Shown in pieces: positions 17,767 through 26,778 of a stretch of DNA of 44,334 bases. Numbering within the stretch: position 1 is the stretch's first letter; every line of letters starts with the position of its first letter. Position numbers and translations under genes: made by a program. The DNA is from Alphaproteobacteria bacterium (GTDB lineage: Bacteria; Pseudomonadota; Alphaproteobacteria; Acetobacterales; Acetobacteraceae): contig JAPLOH010000109.1 of NCBI GenBank assembly GCA_026400845.1, positions 2,648 through 46,981 of the forward strand, written 5' to 3'. The notes below the pieces were generated by a model, which had not been told where the DNA came from, did not search any database, and saw only the letters and a program-made list of their open reading frames with translations.

Positions 17767-19253
17767 TTGGGGACCAGCCATTGCAGGCCGAAGCTGTGCA
17801 GGTCGAAGCGGTCCCAGGTTTTAACCTTGGGGCCGAGGCCGAGCACGCCCTCCTGGTATTCGAGGACCGGGGCGACGGGGTAGAGCGCGTCCATCGCGGG
17901 CAGGAGGGCAGTGCGCAGCCACTCCGTCTGTTTGGCGGGATCGATGATCGCCATGCCCTGGGCGAACAGCGCGTCGGTCGCAGCGCTGTCATACATCGAG
18001 ACCTGGGATTTCGAATTGAAGTAGACCGCGCTCGCCATGCCGTTGGCGAGGCCGCCGACGAGCAGCACCTGGTCGCCCTGCATGGTGCGTTGCCACCAGG
18101 CGCGGCTGAGGGAGACGGGGTCGAGCAGGTTGAGGTTGGCCTTGATGCCGGCGCGTTGCCAGAAGGAGACGAGGAGGACCGCGAGATCCTTGCTGTTGGT
18201 GCCTGCGGTGAAGTCGAACTGGAGGCCCTGGGGGTGGCCGGCGTCGGCGAGCAGCTTTTTGGCGCGGGCGACATCGTAGGGGAGCGGCGCGAATTTCGGA
18301 TCGTAGAACGGCATGCGGGTGCCGACGACGGGCAGGGCGGCGGGGCGGGCGGCGCCGAAATAGACGGCATCCGCGATCACCTTGCGGTCGACGGCGAGCA
18401 TGAGGGCCTGGCGGACGCGAATGTCATCGAAGCGGCCGGGGGCGCGGTCGAGGTTGAGCAGGCTGTTGAAGATGAGAACGGCCTGGGCGGGCTGGCCGTA
18501 GGTTTCGCCACGCAGGCCATATTTTTTCAACTCGCCCGTGGCGGCGCCGACCTCGTTGTAGGAGATGTCGGCTTCGCCGGTGCGCAGCATGGCGAGGCGG
18601 GTGGCGGGCTCGGGGACGATGCGGAAGGTGACCTCCTTCACCTGGGGCTGGTCGCCGTAGTATCGCTCCCAGGCGGCGAGCTTCACGTGCTGGCCCTTCA
18701 CGTGTTCGACGAAGCGGTAGGGGCCGGCGCCGATGGGGTGCTTGTTGAAGCCCTCGATGCCGACGCGCTCGACATAGGCCTTGGGCCAGATCGAGGCGCG
18801 CGAGATGTAGTTGTCCATCAGGGCGGGGACCGGGGCCTTGAGGCGCATGACCACCTTGTTGCCCTGGACCTCGAAGCCGAGCAGGTTGCCGCCCTTGATG
18901 GCGGAGAAGCCGACGAACTTCTCGACGTTGGCGGGTGCGAAGGTGAACATCACGTCGTCAGCGGACATCTTGCTACCGTCATGGAACAGCACGTCGTCGC
19001 GCAAGGCGAAGGTATAGGCGAGCCCGTCGTCGGACATCGACCAGGCGCTGGCGACCGCCGGGTCGAGCGAATAGGGGGCGGCGAGGCGGATCAGCGGGTC
19101 ACCGAGGTTGGAGGTGATGTATTTGTTCTGCGAGATGTCCTGCGGCCACCAGGTTTCGGCGCCGAGGTTGTTGATGGCGAAGGTGAGGGATTGGGACGCG
19201 GCAGGGGTGGCAAGGCAGGCAAGGGTGGCCGCGGTGATCATGCTCCGTCGCAT
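17763..19253 (-). CDS. ABC transporter substrate-binding protein, family 5
   Basis: A 496-residue periplasmic binding protein of the peptide/nickel class (SBP family 5). It has a signal peptide (MRRSMITAATLACLATPAAS, cleavage near residue 20) and the family pattern SDDGLAYTFALRDDVLFHDG, SADDVMFTF, NKHPIGAGPYRFVEH and VRQALMLAVDRKVI. GGGAG eight bases before the ATG at 19253 supports this start over an upstream ATG at 19280 that overlaps the permease end. It lacks a lipobox Cys. In this operon the binding protein follows the permeases rather than preceding them. Confidence 0.92.
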
Positions 19254-19276
19254 CGATGGTCTCCCGTTTCGCGGTG

Positions 19277-20110
19277 TCATGCCCGCATGGATTTCGGATC
19301 GAAGATTTCACGCAGCCAGTCGCCGAGCAGGTTGCAGGCGAGGCATACCGCGGTGATGGCGAGGCCAGGGAACAGCGAGACCCACCAGGCGCTGCCGATC
19401 GAGCCGCGTCCGTCGGCCACCATGCCGCCCCAGGTGGCGGTGGGGGGCGGGACGCCGACGCCGAGGAAACTGAGCGCGGACTCGAACAGGATCACTGTGC
19501 CGACGCCGAGGGTCGAAACGACGATGACGCTGTTGAGCACGTTGGGCAGCACGTGGCGCAGCAGGATGGCGGCGCGGACGACGCCGCCGACGCGGGCGAG
19601 GGCGACGTAGTCGCGCTGCTTGATGCCGAGCGTCTCGCCGCGGACGATGCGCGCCAGGCCGGCCCAGCGCAGGGCGACGATGATGACGATGACATTGAGC
19701 AGGCTGGCGCCCAGCACGCTCACCACCACGAGGGCGATCAGCAGATAGGGCAGCGCCAGCATCACGTCGGCGAGGCGCATCAGCAGGGTGTCGACCCAGC
19801 CGCCGAGGTAGCCGGCGACCATGCCGACCAGTGTACCCAAAACCGCGTCGGAGGTGACGCACACCACCGCCACCAGCATCGAGATGCGCCCGCCATACAG
19901 CAGCCGGCTCAAGATGTCCCGCCCGAGATCGTCGCTGCCGAGCAGGTGCTCCAGCGAGCCGCCCTCGAGCCAGAACGGCGGCGTGAAGCGGTGCAGTACG
20001 TCGACCTGATCGGGGTCGAAGGGCGCGAGCAGCGGCGCCAGCAGCGCGCCGGCCAGCGCCGCCAGCAGGATCAGCGCCGAGCCCAGCGGCATGCCGGCAA
20101 AGCGCTTCAC
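19277..20110 (-). CDS. Peptide-type ABC transporter permease (DppC-like)
   Basis: A 277-residue inner-membrane permease. It has an N-terminal helix, the GTDDLGRD-like motif (here LGSDDLGRDILSRLLYGGRIS), several membrane helices and the EAA-type loop RIVRGETLGIKQRDYVALAR, which contacts the ATPases. It overlaps the DppB-like gene by four bases. It is a partner of the DppB-like permease in the importer. Confidence 0.93.
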   Translation of the reverse strand: MKRFAGMPLGSALILLAALAGALLAPLLAPFDPDQVDVLHRFTPPFWLEGGSLEHLLGSDDLGRDILSRLLYGGRISMLVAVVCVTSDAVLGTLVGMVAGYLGGWVDTLLMRLADVMLALPYLLIALVVVSVLGASLLNVIVIIVALRWAGLARIVRGETLGIKQRDYVALARVGGVVRAAILLRHVLPNVLNSVIVVSTLGVGTVILFESALSFLGVGVPPPTATWGGMVADGRGSIGSAWWVSLFPGLAITAVCLACNLLGDWLREIFDPKSMRA

Positions 20111-21024
20111 TGGAACCGCACCCGCGGGTCGATCCAGGCATAGACCACATCGACCGCAAGGTTCACCGCGACGACCATCACGGCGATCAGGATGACCGCG
20201 GTCTGCACCACGGGGAAGTCGCGCTGGAAAATCGCATCGACCGTCAGGCGCCCGACGCCGGGCCAGGCGAACACCGTCTCGGTCACCACCGCGCCCGTCA
20301 CCAGGCTGATCGACATGAGGCCGAGGGTGGTGACGATCGAGGTCGCCGCATTCTTGAAGGCGTGTTTCCAGATCACCCGGCGTTCGGGGAGGCCTTCGAG
20401 GCGGGCGAGGCGCACATAGTCGGTGCCGAGCACGTCGAGCATCGCGGAGCGGGTGATGCGCATGAGGAAGGCATTGCCGTACCAGCCCAGGGTGATGGCG
20501 GGGAGCACGAGGTGGCGGAAGGTCCCGCGTCCGGCGGTGGGCAACCAGCCCAGAGTGACGGAAAACAGCAGGATCATCACCAGGCCGATCCAGAACACCG
20601 GGGCGGACTGGCCGGTCAGCGCGACGATCTTGGCGATCCGATCGAGCCAGCCGCCCTGGTGCACGGCGGAGAGCACGCCGATGGGGATGGCGATGAGGAT
20701 CGAGAGCAGCATCGCGGTGCCGCCGAGTTCGAGCGTGGCTGGCAGTTTTTCGAGGAAAACACCGAATGCGTCGCGCTTGTAGAACACCGACTGGCCGAAA
20801 TCTCCGAGCAGGGCGTGCGCCAGGAAAATCGCGTACTGCTCGACATAGGAGCGGTCGAGCCCGAGGCGCGCGAGTTCGCGGGCCATGTCGTCCTTGGTCG
20901 CCATGGGGTCCATGATGAGGGTCAGCGGATCGCCGGTCAGCCTGGACAACACGAAGACGACAACCGACACGGCGAGCAGTGTCACCAGGCCCTGGGCGAA
21001 GCGCGCCAGGAGGTAACGGGCCAT
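20107..21024 (-). CDS. Peptide-type ABC transporter permease (DppB-like)
   Basis: A 305-residue permease with the family N-terminus MARYLLARFAQGLVTLLAVS, the SRLTGDPLTLIMDP region, and the EAA-type loop MLDVLGTDYVRLARLEGLPER. Its ATG lies only four bases after the MaoC-type gene stop, so transport and CoA-enzyme genes are read as one transcript. It forms the channel with the DppC-like subunit. Confidence 0.93.
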   Translation of the reverse strand: MARYLLARFAQGLVTLLAVSVVVFVLSRLTGDPLTLIMDPMATKDDMARELARLGLDRSYVEQYAIFLAHALLGDFGQSVFYKRDAFGVFLEKLPATLELGGTAMLLSILIAIPIGVLSAVHQGGWLDRIAKIVALTGQSAPVFWIGLVMILLFSVTLGWLPTAGRGTFRHLVLPAITLGWYGNAFLMRITRSAMLDVLGTDYVRLARLEGLPERRVIWKHAFKNAATSIVTTLGLMSISLVTGAVVTETVFAWPGVGRLTVDAIFQRDFPVVQTAVILIAVMVVAVNLAVDVVYAWIDPRVRFQ

Positions 21025-21028
21025 GACG

Positions 21029-21889
21029 TCAGGCCAGTTCGACGCGGCCGCCGTTCATCGCGACAGCCCCGCCATCGGTGTCGACCTCGAAGGCGATGCT
21101 GCCGTCAGGCATTACAGCGTGGCGCACCGTCAGCCCGCCGCCGGCCATCACCGGGGCGCGGAAGCGGCCGGCGAGGCGCTTGAGGCGGCGGACATCGCCG
21201 CCGGCATGGGCGCGCAGCACCTCGCGGGCGGCCAGCGCCCAGGTGGCGGTGCCGTGCAGGATGATGTCGGGCAGCCCGGCCCGCAGCGCCACCGCGCGCT
21301 CGGAATGAATCGGGTTCCAGATGCGGGCGCACTCGGTATAGGTGTGCGGCAGGCCGTAATCGGTGGTGATGACCGAGCGCGCGGCCTCCACCGGCGGCGG
21401 GGCGGGCGGATCGGTGAGGTAGGGCGGCGGGGTGCCGACCTCGTCCGCGTCGCAGGCGACATCACGCAGGATGGAGCCGGACCAGGTTTCGCACAGCGTC
21501 TCGCCGCTATCGGCATCGGACGAGGTAATCAGGGTGGCGATCAGCGTGCCGGCGCGGGTCACCTTCATGTAGCGGATTTCGCTGGCCACCTTCACCCGGG
21601 TTCCGGCGCGGAATGGGCGGAGGAAATGCGAATCCTGGAAGGCATGCACGCCGCGGATGCGCTCCTCCGGTGTGAGGCCGAGGCTGGTGGCGCGGCTGGT
21701 ATCGCCGGAGAGGATCCATTCGAGCCCGGTGCAGAAGGTGGGCGGCACGGCGGGGCCGCCGGGCTGGGCGTCATCCAGGCACAGCGCGCGGTCAAACCCG
21801 AGGCCGGCGGCGTAGGCCAGCACCCAGCGGGTATCGACATCGGCGGTTACTTCGGCGCGGCGGCCGAGCGTGGCACTAAGAACGGGCAT
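21029..21889 (-). CDS. MaoC-type (hot-dog) hydratase/dehydratase
   Basis: A 286-residue double hot-dog enzyme of the MaoC/FAS1-dehydratase-like group that includes mesaconyl-C4-CoA and itaconyl-CoA hydratases. The C-terminal half has YTECARIWNPIHSERAVALRAGLPDIILHG, the hydratase-2 motif with catalytic Asn/His-type residues. ATG 21889 has AGGG eight bases upstream and overlaps the CoA transferase stop; upstream in-frame ATGs at 21910 and 21922 are weaker. Neighbour genes suggest that it hydrates the CoA ester made by the adjacent CoA transferase. Confidence 0.82.
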   Translation of the reverse strand: MPVLSATLGRRAEVTADVDTRWVLAYAAGLGFDRALCLDDAQPGGPAVPPTFCTGLEWILSGDTSRATSLGLTPEERIRGVHAFQDSHFLRPFRAGTRVKVASEIRYMKVTRAGTLIATLITSSDADSGETLCETWSGSILRDVACDADEVGTPPPYLTDPPAPPPVEAARSVITTDYGLPHTYTECARIWNPIHSERAVALRAGLPDIILHGTATWALAAREVLRAHAGGDVRRLKRLAGRFRAPVMAGGGLTVRHAVMPDGSIAFEVDTDGGAVAMNGGRVELA

Positions 21890-23048
21890 GCGGCCATCCC
21901 TTTCCGGCATGAAGGTGAGCAAGTGCGGCCTCGGTATCCTCGCCGGCAGCGGGCGCCGCGCGATGCACCCGGACCGGCGTATCGGCCATGCGGATCGGCG
22001 CCGGGATCACCCGCTGCACCGCGGTCGCCCCTTCGGGCGGCGTCACCGCGGTGTTGCGCGCGGCGAAATGCGGGTGGGTGAGGATCTCCTCAAGCTCCAG
22101 CACCGGCGAGGTCGGGACGCGGGCGGCATCGAGCTTCGCCAGCCATATCTCCGAGGTTTCCGCCTGGAAGATCGGGATCAGGATCGCCTCCAGCTCCTTC
22201 ACGTGGTTGATGCGCGCGCCGCTGGAGGAGAAGCGCGGGTCCTGGTTGAGGTCCTCGCGGCCGATCACCCGGCACAGCGATTCCCACAGCGGTTGTGCGG
22301 CGGCGACCACGGTGATGTACCCGTCGGCAGTGGCGAACACGTTGTAGGGCGCGGCATTGGCGGTCTTGCGCAAATGGTAGCGCGGCGGATTGGCGCCGGT
22401 GGCGAAATAGCCGGCGGTTTCCATCGGCATCATCGCCAGCATCGAATCGAGCAGCGCGAAATCCACCATCTGGCCGCGCCCGCTCTTCTCCCGCGCGGTA
22501 ATGGCGGCGAGGATGCCGATGGTGGCGTAGAGACCCGTCGAGATATCGGCGGCGGCCATCGGCACCCGGCCCGGCCGCCCTTCCGGCGTCGCGGTCAGCA
22601 GCATCATGCCGGACATCGCCTGGGCGATCAGGTCCATCCCCGCGCGGTGGGCGAGCGGTCCTTCGATGCCGAAGCCGGTGATCAGCGCGTAGATCACCCG
22701 CGGGTTGCGTGCCGCCACCGCCTCGTAGCTGAGGCCGAGCTTGGCAATCGTCCCAGGGCGGAAATTGCTGATCACCACATCGGCCGCCGCCGCCAGGGCC
22801 AGGCAATCCGCCCGGCCGGCTTCGCTGTCGAGATCCAGCGTCACGCTGCGCTTGTTGCGGTTCATCTGGTTGAACAAAGCGGATTGCCCGGCGGCCAGAG
22901 GCGGCGACAGGCGCTGGTCATCGCCGCCGCCGGGGCGTTCGATCTTGATCACGTCGGCTCCGAGATCGCCGAGAATAGCCGCGCAGTACGGCGCCGCCAC
23001 CCACTGGCCGATTTCCAGAACCTTCAGGCCATCCAGCGCCCCGACCAT
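21876..23048 (-). CDS. CaiB/BaiF (class III) CoA transferase
   Basis: A 390-residue class III CoA transferase: LDGLKVLEIGQWVAAPYCA, LGDLGADVIKIERPGGGDDQR, NRNKRSVTLDLDSEAGR, GFGIEGPLAHRAGMDLIAQAMSG (with the conserved Asp) and the central GLYATIGILAAI. ATG 23048 has AGGGG just ahead; more distal ATGs at 23069 and 23096 lie within the operator palindrome. First gene of the seven-gene operon, divergent from the IclR regulator. The donor and acceptor are not predictable; mesaconyl- or itaconate-type exchange is a hypothesis because of the hydratase next to it. Confidence 0.92.
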   Translation of the reverse strand: MVGALDGLKVLEIGQWVAAPYCAAILGDLGADVIKIERPGGGDDQRLSPPLAAGQSALFNQMNRNKRSVTLDLDSEAGRADCLALAAAADVVISNFRPGTIAKLGLSYEAVAARNPRVIYALITGFGIEGPLAHRAGMDLIAQAMSGMMLLTATPEGRPGRVPMAAADISTGLYATIGILAAITAREKSGRGQMVDFALLDSMLAMMPMETAGYFATGANPPRYHLRKTANAAPYNVFATADGYITVVAAAQPLWESLCRVIGREDLNQDPRFSSSGARINHVKELEAILIPIFQAETSEIWLAKLDAARVPTSPVLELEEILTHPHFAARNTAVTPPEGATAVQRVIPAPIRMADTPVRVHRAAPAAGEDTEAALAHLHAGKGWPHARS

Positions 23049-23062
23049 ACCGCCCCTGTCAA

Positions 23063-23101
23063 CTTTCATATTATGAGAACATGTTTCTCGTATCATGAAA
23101 G
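23063..23101. promoter_or_regulatory. 39-bp palindromic operator candidate between CoA transferase operon and IclR gene
   Basis: Two 17-bp arms match at 14 of 17 positions around a 5-bp centre: CTTTCATATTATGAGAA and, reversed on the other strand, CTTTCATGATACGAGAA. The palindrome lies between the divergent CoA transferase and IclR-type genes and is AT-rich in an otherwise GC-rich context. A TTGACA on the minus strand (23109-23104) overlaps its edge, as expected for a promoter controlled by the regulator; I do not see a convincing partner -10. The position suits autoregulation and operon control by the IclR protein. Confidence 0.7.
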
Positions 23102-23159
23102 CTTGTCAAGCCCTCCGCCCGCGTCCAACACTGCCCGCCTCAACCCCTCCGGATGCACT

Positions 23160-23951
23160 GTGACCGAACTGCCCGCGATCCAAACCAAAGGTGCCCAGAG
23201 CCTGCACCGCGCAATGCAGCTTCTGGCCGCCGTCGGCGAACACAACGTCACCGGCATCCGCCTTACCGAACTCGCCCAGGCCACCGGCCTGCATGTCGCC
23301 ACCGCGCACCGCCTGCTGAGCGCGTTGGTGCGCGAGCAGATGGTCGCGTTCGATGTGCACTACACCAAGCGCTACTTCCTCGGCCTGCGCCTGCACAGCC
23401 TGGTCGATCTCGCGCGCTACTCCACCGTGCGCGCGCGCCTGCGCGACTTCCTCGCGGCCATCGTCGTCGAGACCGGCGCGATCGCCTATCTTTACGTCCC
23501 CCTCCTCAATGACATCATCGCGCTTGACGTCGTCGAGTATCCGCGCGCGCCGCGTGGCCTGGTCTCCGAAATCGGCCGCCGCCTGCCAATGGGCGTCGGC
23601 GCCGGCAGCATCGCCTTGTTGGCCGCCATGCCCGATGGCCGCGCGCGCGCCCTGGTCACGGCCAACGCTGCCCGCTACGACGAATACTCCGGCCTCACCG
23701 AGACGGCCGTCTGGCGCTCCATCGAGGACGCCAGGGCTACCGGCTACGGTTTCACGCTCGAACAGGTCGCGCGCGGTTTCATTGGCGTGGGCCTCGTCAT
23801 CCGGAACGAGCGTGGCGAAGCAGAAGCGGCGGTCACTCTGGTCGGCACGATAAAGCGCATGACCCCGGACCACACCGAGGTCTGCCTGGCCATCGTCCGA
23901 CGCCAGGTCGACGCGCTCGGCCCGATCGACCTCGCAACGCGCCCGCTATAG
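23160..23951 (+). CDS. IclR-family transcriptional regulator
   Basis: A 263-residue regulator. The N-terminal winged helix-turn-helix is GIRLTELAQATGLHVATAHR (about residues 39-58), followed by an effector-binding GAF-like domain with DIIALDVVEYP, GRRLPMGVGAGSIALLAAMP and the C-terminal GYGFTLEQVARGFIGVGLVI. GTG at 23160 is chosen because the family N-terminus starts there; the open frame upstream passes through the operator. It most likely regulates the divergent CoA transferase/ABC operon and itself. Confidence 0.9.
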   Translation: MTELPAIQTKGAQSLHRAMQLLAAVGEHNVTGIRLTELAQATGLHVATAHRLLSALVREQMVAFDVHYTKRYFLGLRLHSLVDLARYSTVRARLRDFLAAIVVETGAIAYLYVPLLNDIIALDVVEYPRAPRGLVSEIGRRLPMGVGAGSIALLAAMPDGRARALVTANAARYDEYSGLTETAVWRSIEDARATGYGFTLEQVARGFIGVGLVIRNERGEAEAAVTLVGTIKRMTPDHTEVCLAIVRRQVDALGPIDLATRPL

Positions 23952-24138
23952 GCAGGATGTAGCCGCACTTGCCTCCCGCCCCTCCACGATATCCTTGACC
24001 ATCCCCAGCGCCAGTCAGGCGAGACCCGAAGGCGACCGAACTGGATGAGATCACGCGCCGGGCAACTTTTGTGCGTGACCGACAGCGTCCGCATCATCAG
24101 GCCAGAGGAGTTTCGGACTATCTGGTACGCCGGGAGTT

Positions 24139-24159
24139 TTTCTTGCCTATTTCAAGAAA
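24139..24159. terminator. Hairpin downstream of the aldolase-like gene
   Basis: TTTCTTG and CAAGAAA form a 7-bp stem around a 7-base loop, 13 bases beyond the stop of the minus-strand aldolase-like gene. Without a clear T-run after it on that strand, termination is only likely. The rest of 23952-24171 shows nothing recognisable. Confidence 0.35.
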
Positions 24160-24171
24160 GAACCACTTCGC

Positions 24172-25296
24172 TCAGTTGAACCCGCCCCGTGCGCTGATCG
24201 GCCACAAACACTCCACCCGCCCATTGCGCACGCCGACATACCAGTCGAACCGGTCCACCGTCGGGTCGCAATGGCCAGGTACCAGTCGCAGCTTGTCGCC
24301 GATCGCCGGTGGCACGGCGCCCTCGGCGACGACGATGCGGCCATGCTCGTCCGAGGCGCCGGCATAGGTCAGCTCCGGGCGCTGCCACATGCCGGGCATG
24401 CCGCTGTCGATCGCCACCGCCTTGTGCCCGGCATCCACCACCGCGATGCCGGTGCGCGGCTGGCTGATCACGCTGGCGAGCACGAACAGCGAATTGCGGA
24501 ACATCGAGACCGGCTTGCCGGAGTCGTCGAGGTTCTTGCCGTAATCGACATCCATGAAGCAGTAGCTGCCGGCCTGGATCTCGTTGTAGACGCCCGAGCC
24601 CGCCTCGATGGGGAAGGTGCCGGTGCCGGCGCCGCCGACGATGGCGCATTGGAGCCCCTGCTGGCGCAGCATGTCGATGGTGAGGCGGGTGGCGTCCACC
24701 GCGGCGCCGCTGGCGGCCTGGCGCTCTGCCACGGTGCGCAGATGCTGGGCGCGGCCCTGGTAGGATTGCAGGCCGCCGAAGGTGAGGTGCGGGCTCGCCG
24801 CGATCATCTGCGCCAGCGCCACCGCCTCGGAGCCGGCGGCGATGCCGGCGCGGTTCATGCCGACGTCGATCTCCACCAGCACGGTGAGGTTCACCCCCGC
24901 CTCGGCCGCCGCCGCCTCGATGGCGGTGACGTGCACCGGGCTGTCGGCGCAGAGTGCGATGGTGCAGATGCGGGCCAGGGCGGCGACGCGGGCGAGCTTG
25001 TCGGCGCCGACGACCTCATTGCTGATCAGGATATTCTGTACCCCGCCCCAGGCGAGCGCTTCGGCCTCGGCCACCTTCTGCACGCACTGGCCCACCGCGC
25101 CGCGGGCGATCTGGCGATGCGCGACGACGGGGGATTTATGGGTCTTGGCATGGGCGCGCAGCTTCACGCCGGTGCCTTCGAGCCAGGCGGCCATGGTGTC
25201 GAGATTGAACTCGAAGGCGTCGAGATCGATCAGCAGGGCGGGGGTATCGACCTCGTCCTCGCGTTGGCCGATCCGGGCGGGGGGGATTTGCAGCAT
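24172..25296 (-). CDS. DSD1-type PLP enzyme (D-threonine / hydroxyaspartate aldolase-like)
   Basis: A 374-residue fold-III PLP enzyme. The N-terminal alanine-racemase-like barrel starts at VDTPALLIDLDAFEFN and carries RAHAKTHKSP, with Lys51 as the likely PLP lysine. The C-terminal part has PGHCDPT, where His342 and Asp344 match the metal ligands of D-threonine aldolase and D-serine dehydratase (DSD1) enzymes. ATG 25296 has AAAGGA nine bases upstream. Whether it cleaves a D-3-hydroxyamino acid or dehydrates D-serine cannot be said from sequence alone. It stands alone. Confidence 0.88.
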   Translation of the reverse strand: MLQIPPARIGQREDEVDTPALLIDLDAFEFNLDTMAAWLEGTGVKLRAHAKTHKSPVVAHRQIARGAVGQCVQKVAEAEALAWGGVQNILISNEVVGADKLARVAALARICTIALCADSPVHVTAIEAAAAEAGVNLTVLVEIDVGMNRAGIAAGSEAVALAQMIAASPHLTFGGLQSYQGRAQHLRTVAERQAASGAAVDATRLTIDMLRQQGLQCAIVGGAGTGTFPIEAGSGVYNEIQAGSYCFMDVDYGKNLDDSGKPVSMFRNSLFVLASVISQPRTGIAVVDAGHKAVAIDSGMPGMWQRPELTYAGASDEHGRIVVAEGAVPPAIGDKLRLVPGHCDPTVDRFDWYVGVRNGRVECLWPISARGGFN

Positions 25297-25410
25297 GTCG
25301 CGGGTTCCTTTTGGATCGAGCTGGGCATGGCCAATGCCGGGCGGTGATGGCGGGGGCGATCTTCGCCGGAACCCTAGTGTTGCCCCACGCCGTCCGCGCC
25401 GCAACCCGCT

Positions 25411-26187
25411 TCAGCTGAAAGCGTAGGCATCCATCCGCAGCGCGCCGTAGGTGACGCTTTTGTGGATGCGGGTCGGCTTGGCCGCCTCGCCGCCGGCGCC
25501 CATGGCGACGAACAGCGGCAGCAGGTGCTCCTCCGTCGGGTGCTCCTGCACCGCGAAGGGCGCCTTGGTGCGGTAGGTCAGCAGATCGCTGCGGCGGCCC
25601 TCGGTCAGCGCCTGGTCCATCCAGTCGGAGAAGGCCACCACATGCGGCGCCTCGGGGGCGTCGATGCCGCCGCGGTCGAGCAGGCGGAGATTATGGGTCC
25701 AACTGCCGGAGCCAATGATCAGCACACCCTCCTCGCGCAGCGGCGCCAAGGCGCGGCCAAGCTCGTAGTGATGCGCCGGTCCGAGATGGCTCTGCACCGA
25801 GACCTGCAACACTGGAATATCGGCATCGGGATAGGCCAGGAACAGCGGCACCCAGGCGCCATGGTCGAGCCTGCGCTTGTGATCGACCGAGCTTTGCAGC
25901 CCGGCGGCGCAGAGGAGGTCGCTGACATGCTCGGCCAGCGCCGGGTCCCCCGGCGGATTGTAGGTGAGCTCGTAGAGCGCGCGCGGGAAACCGCCAAAAT
26001 CATAGATGGTGTGGTTGCGCACCACCGCGTTGACCTCGGGCGCCGCGGTCTCCCAATGGGACGAGGCGACCAGGATGGCCTTGGGCCGCGCGATCCCATG
26101 GCCGAAGCCGCGCAGGAAATCCCGCGCCGGGGCTTCGGTGAGCGCCAGCATGGGCGAGCCGTGGCTGATGAAAATACTTGGGAGCAT
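25411..26187 (-). CDS. DODA/YgiD-type extradiol ring-cleavage dioxygenase
   Basis: A 258-residue LigB-superfamily dioxygenase close to E. coli YgiD in length. Metal and catalytic histidines appear in IFISHGSP, SSHWET, LDHGAWVPL and the C-terminal EHPTEEHLLPLFVAMGAGG. The second of two nearby ATGs (26187) is preferred because GAGG stands eight bases ahead; the first (26193) would leave only two. It follows the DoxX-like gene, and the LysR gene is divergent, a common arrangement for these dioxygenases. Confidence 0.9.
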   Translation of the reverse strand: MLPSIFISHGSPMLALTEAPARDFLRGFGHGIARPKAILVASSHWETAAPEVNAVVRNHTIYDFGGFPRALYELTYNPPGDPALAEHVSDLLCAAGLQSSVDHKRRLDHGAWVPLFLAYPDADIPVLQVSVQSHLGPAHHYELGRALAPLREEGVLIIGSGSWTHNLRLLDRGGIDAPEAPHVVAFSDWMDQALTEGRRSDLLTYRTKAPFAVQEHPTEEHLLPLFVAMGAGGEAAKPTRIHKSVTYGALRMDAYAFS

Positions 26188-26249
26188 GGTCATGTCCTCG
26201 CGAATGGCGGCCGGCGCGCGGGGCGCCGGCCGGGGATGAGCGCAGTGTA

Positions 26250-26666
26250 TCAGGCCGCGGCGGGCGCTGTCTGCGGTTGGCCGAAGCGGAGCGCGAGGGC
26301 GCCCGGCCCGGTCAGCGCCAGCACCACCAGCGCCACCGCCCAGAAGGCGGGGTATTCCCAGCCGCCGCCCTTGGCCGCGAAGGAGAAGCCGTTGGCGCCG
26401 TGCACGGTGACGATGGTGCCGAGCAGCAGCACCGCCTGGAGCAGCGCAATGGGGCGGACGAACAGCCCGGCGATCAGCGCGATCCCGCCGCCGAGCTCGA
26501 GCGCCATCGTGGCATAGGCGGCGATCGCGGGCAGGCCGAGGCTGGCGAAGAAGCCGACGGTGCCGGCGGGGGTGAAGACGAATAGCTTCACCAGCCCATG
26601 GGTGAGGATCAGGCCGCCCAGCGTGACGCGGAGGAGGGCAATGCCGTAGTCGCGGGTGTCGTTCAT
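26250..26666 (-). CDS. DoxX-family membrane protein
   Basis: A 138-residue protein with four membrane helices: ALLRVTLGGLILTHGLVKLF, the segment around FFASLGLPAIAAYATMALELGGGIALI, a third near PIALLQAVLLLGTI and the last near FWAVALVVLALTGPGAL. The GFFASLGLP and ELGGGIALI patterns are DoxX/DoxD signatures. A strong GGAGATCC ribosome site precedes ATG 26666. It sits between the divergent LysR gene and the dioxygenase, and probably forms an operon with the latter. Confidence 0.9.
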   Translation of the reverse strand: MNDTRDYGIALLRVTLGGLILTHGLVKLFVFTPAGTVGFFASLGLPAIAAYATMALELGGGIALIAGLFVRPIALLQAVLLLGTIVTVHGANGFSFAAKGGGWEYPAFWAVALVVLALTGPGALALRFGQPQTAPAAA

Positions 26667-26778
26667 CGGAGGATCTCCTGTAGCCGGTTGGTCCGGTGAT
26701 CACGATATGACATCTTCGTTTTCGCATTGCATTGCCGTATCGTCGCAGGATCATCGTGCGATTTTGCAGAGGACTGCC

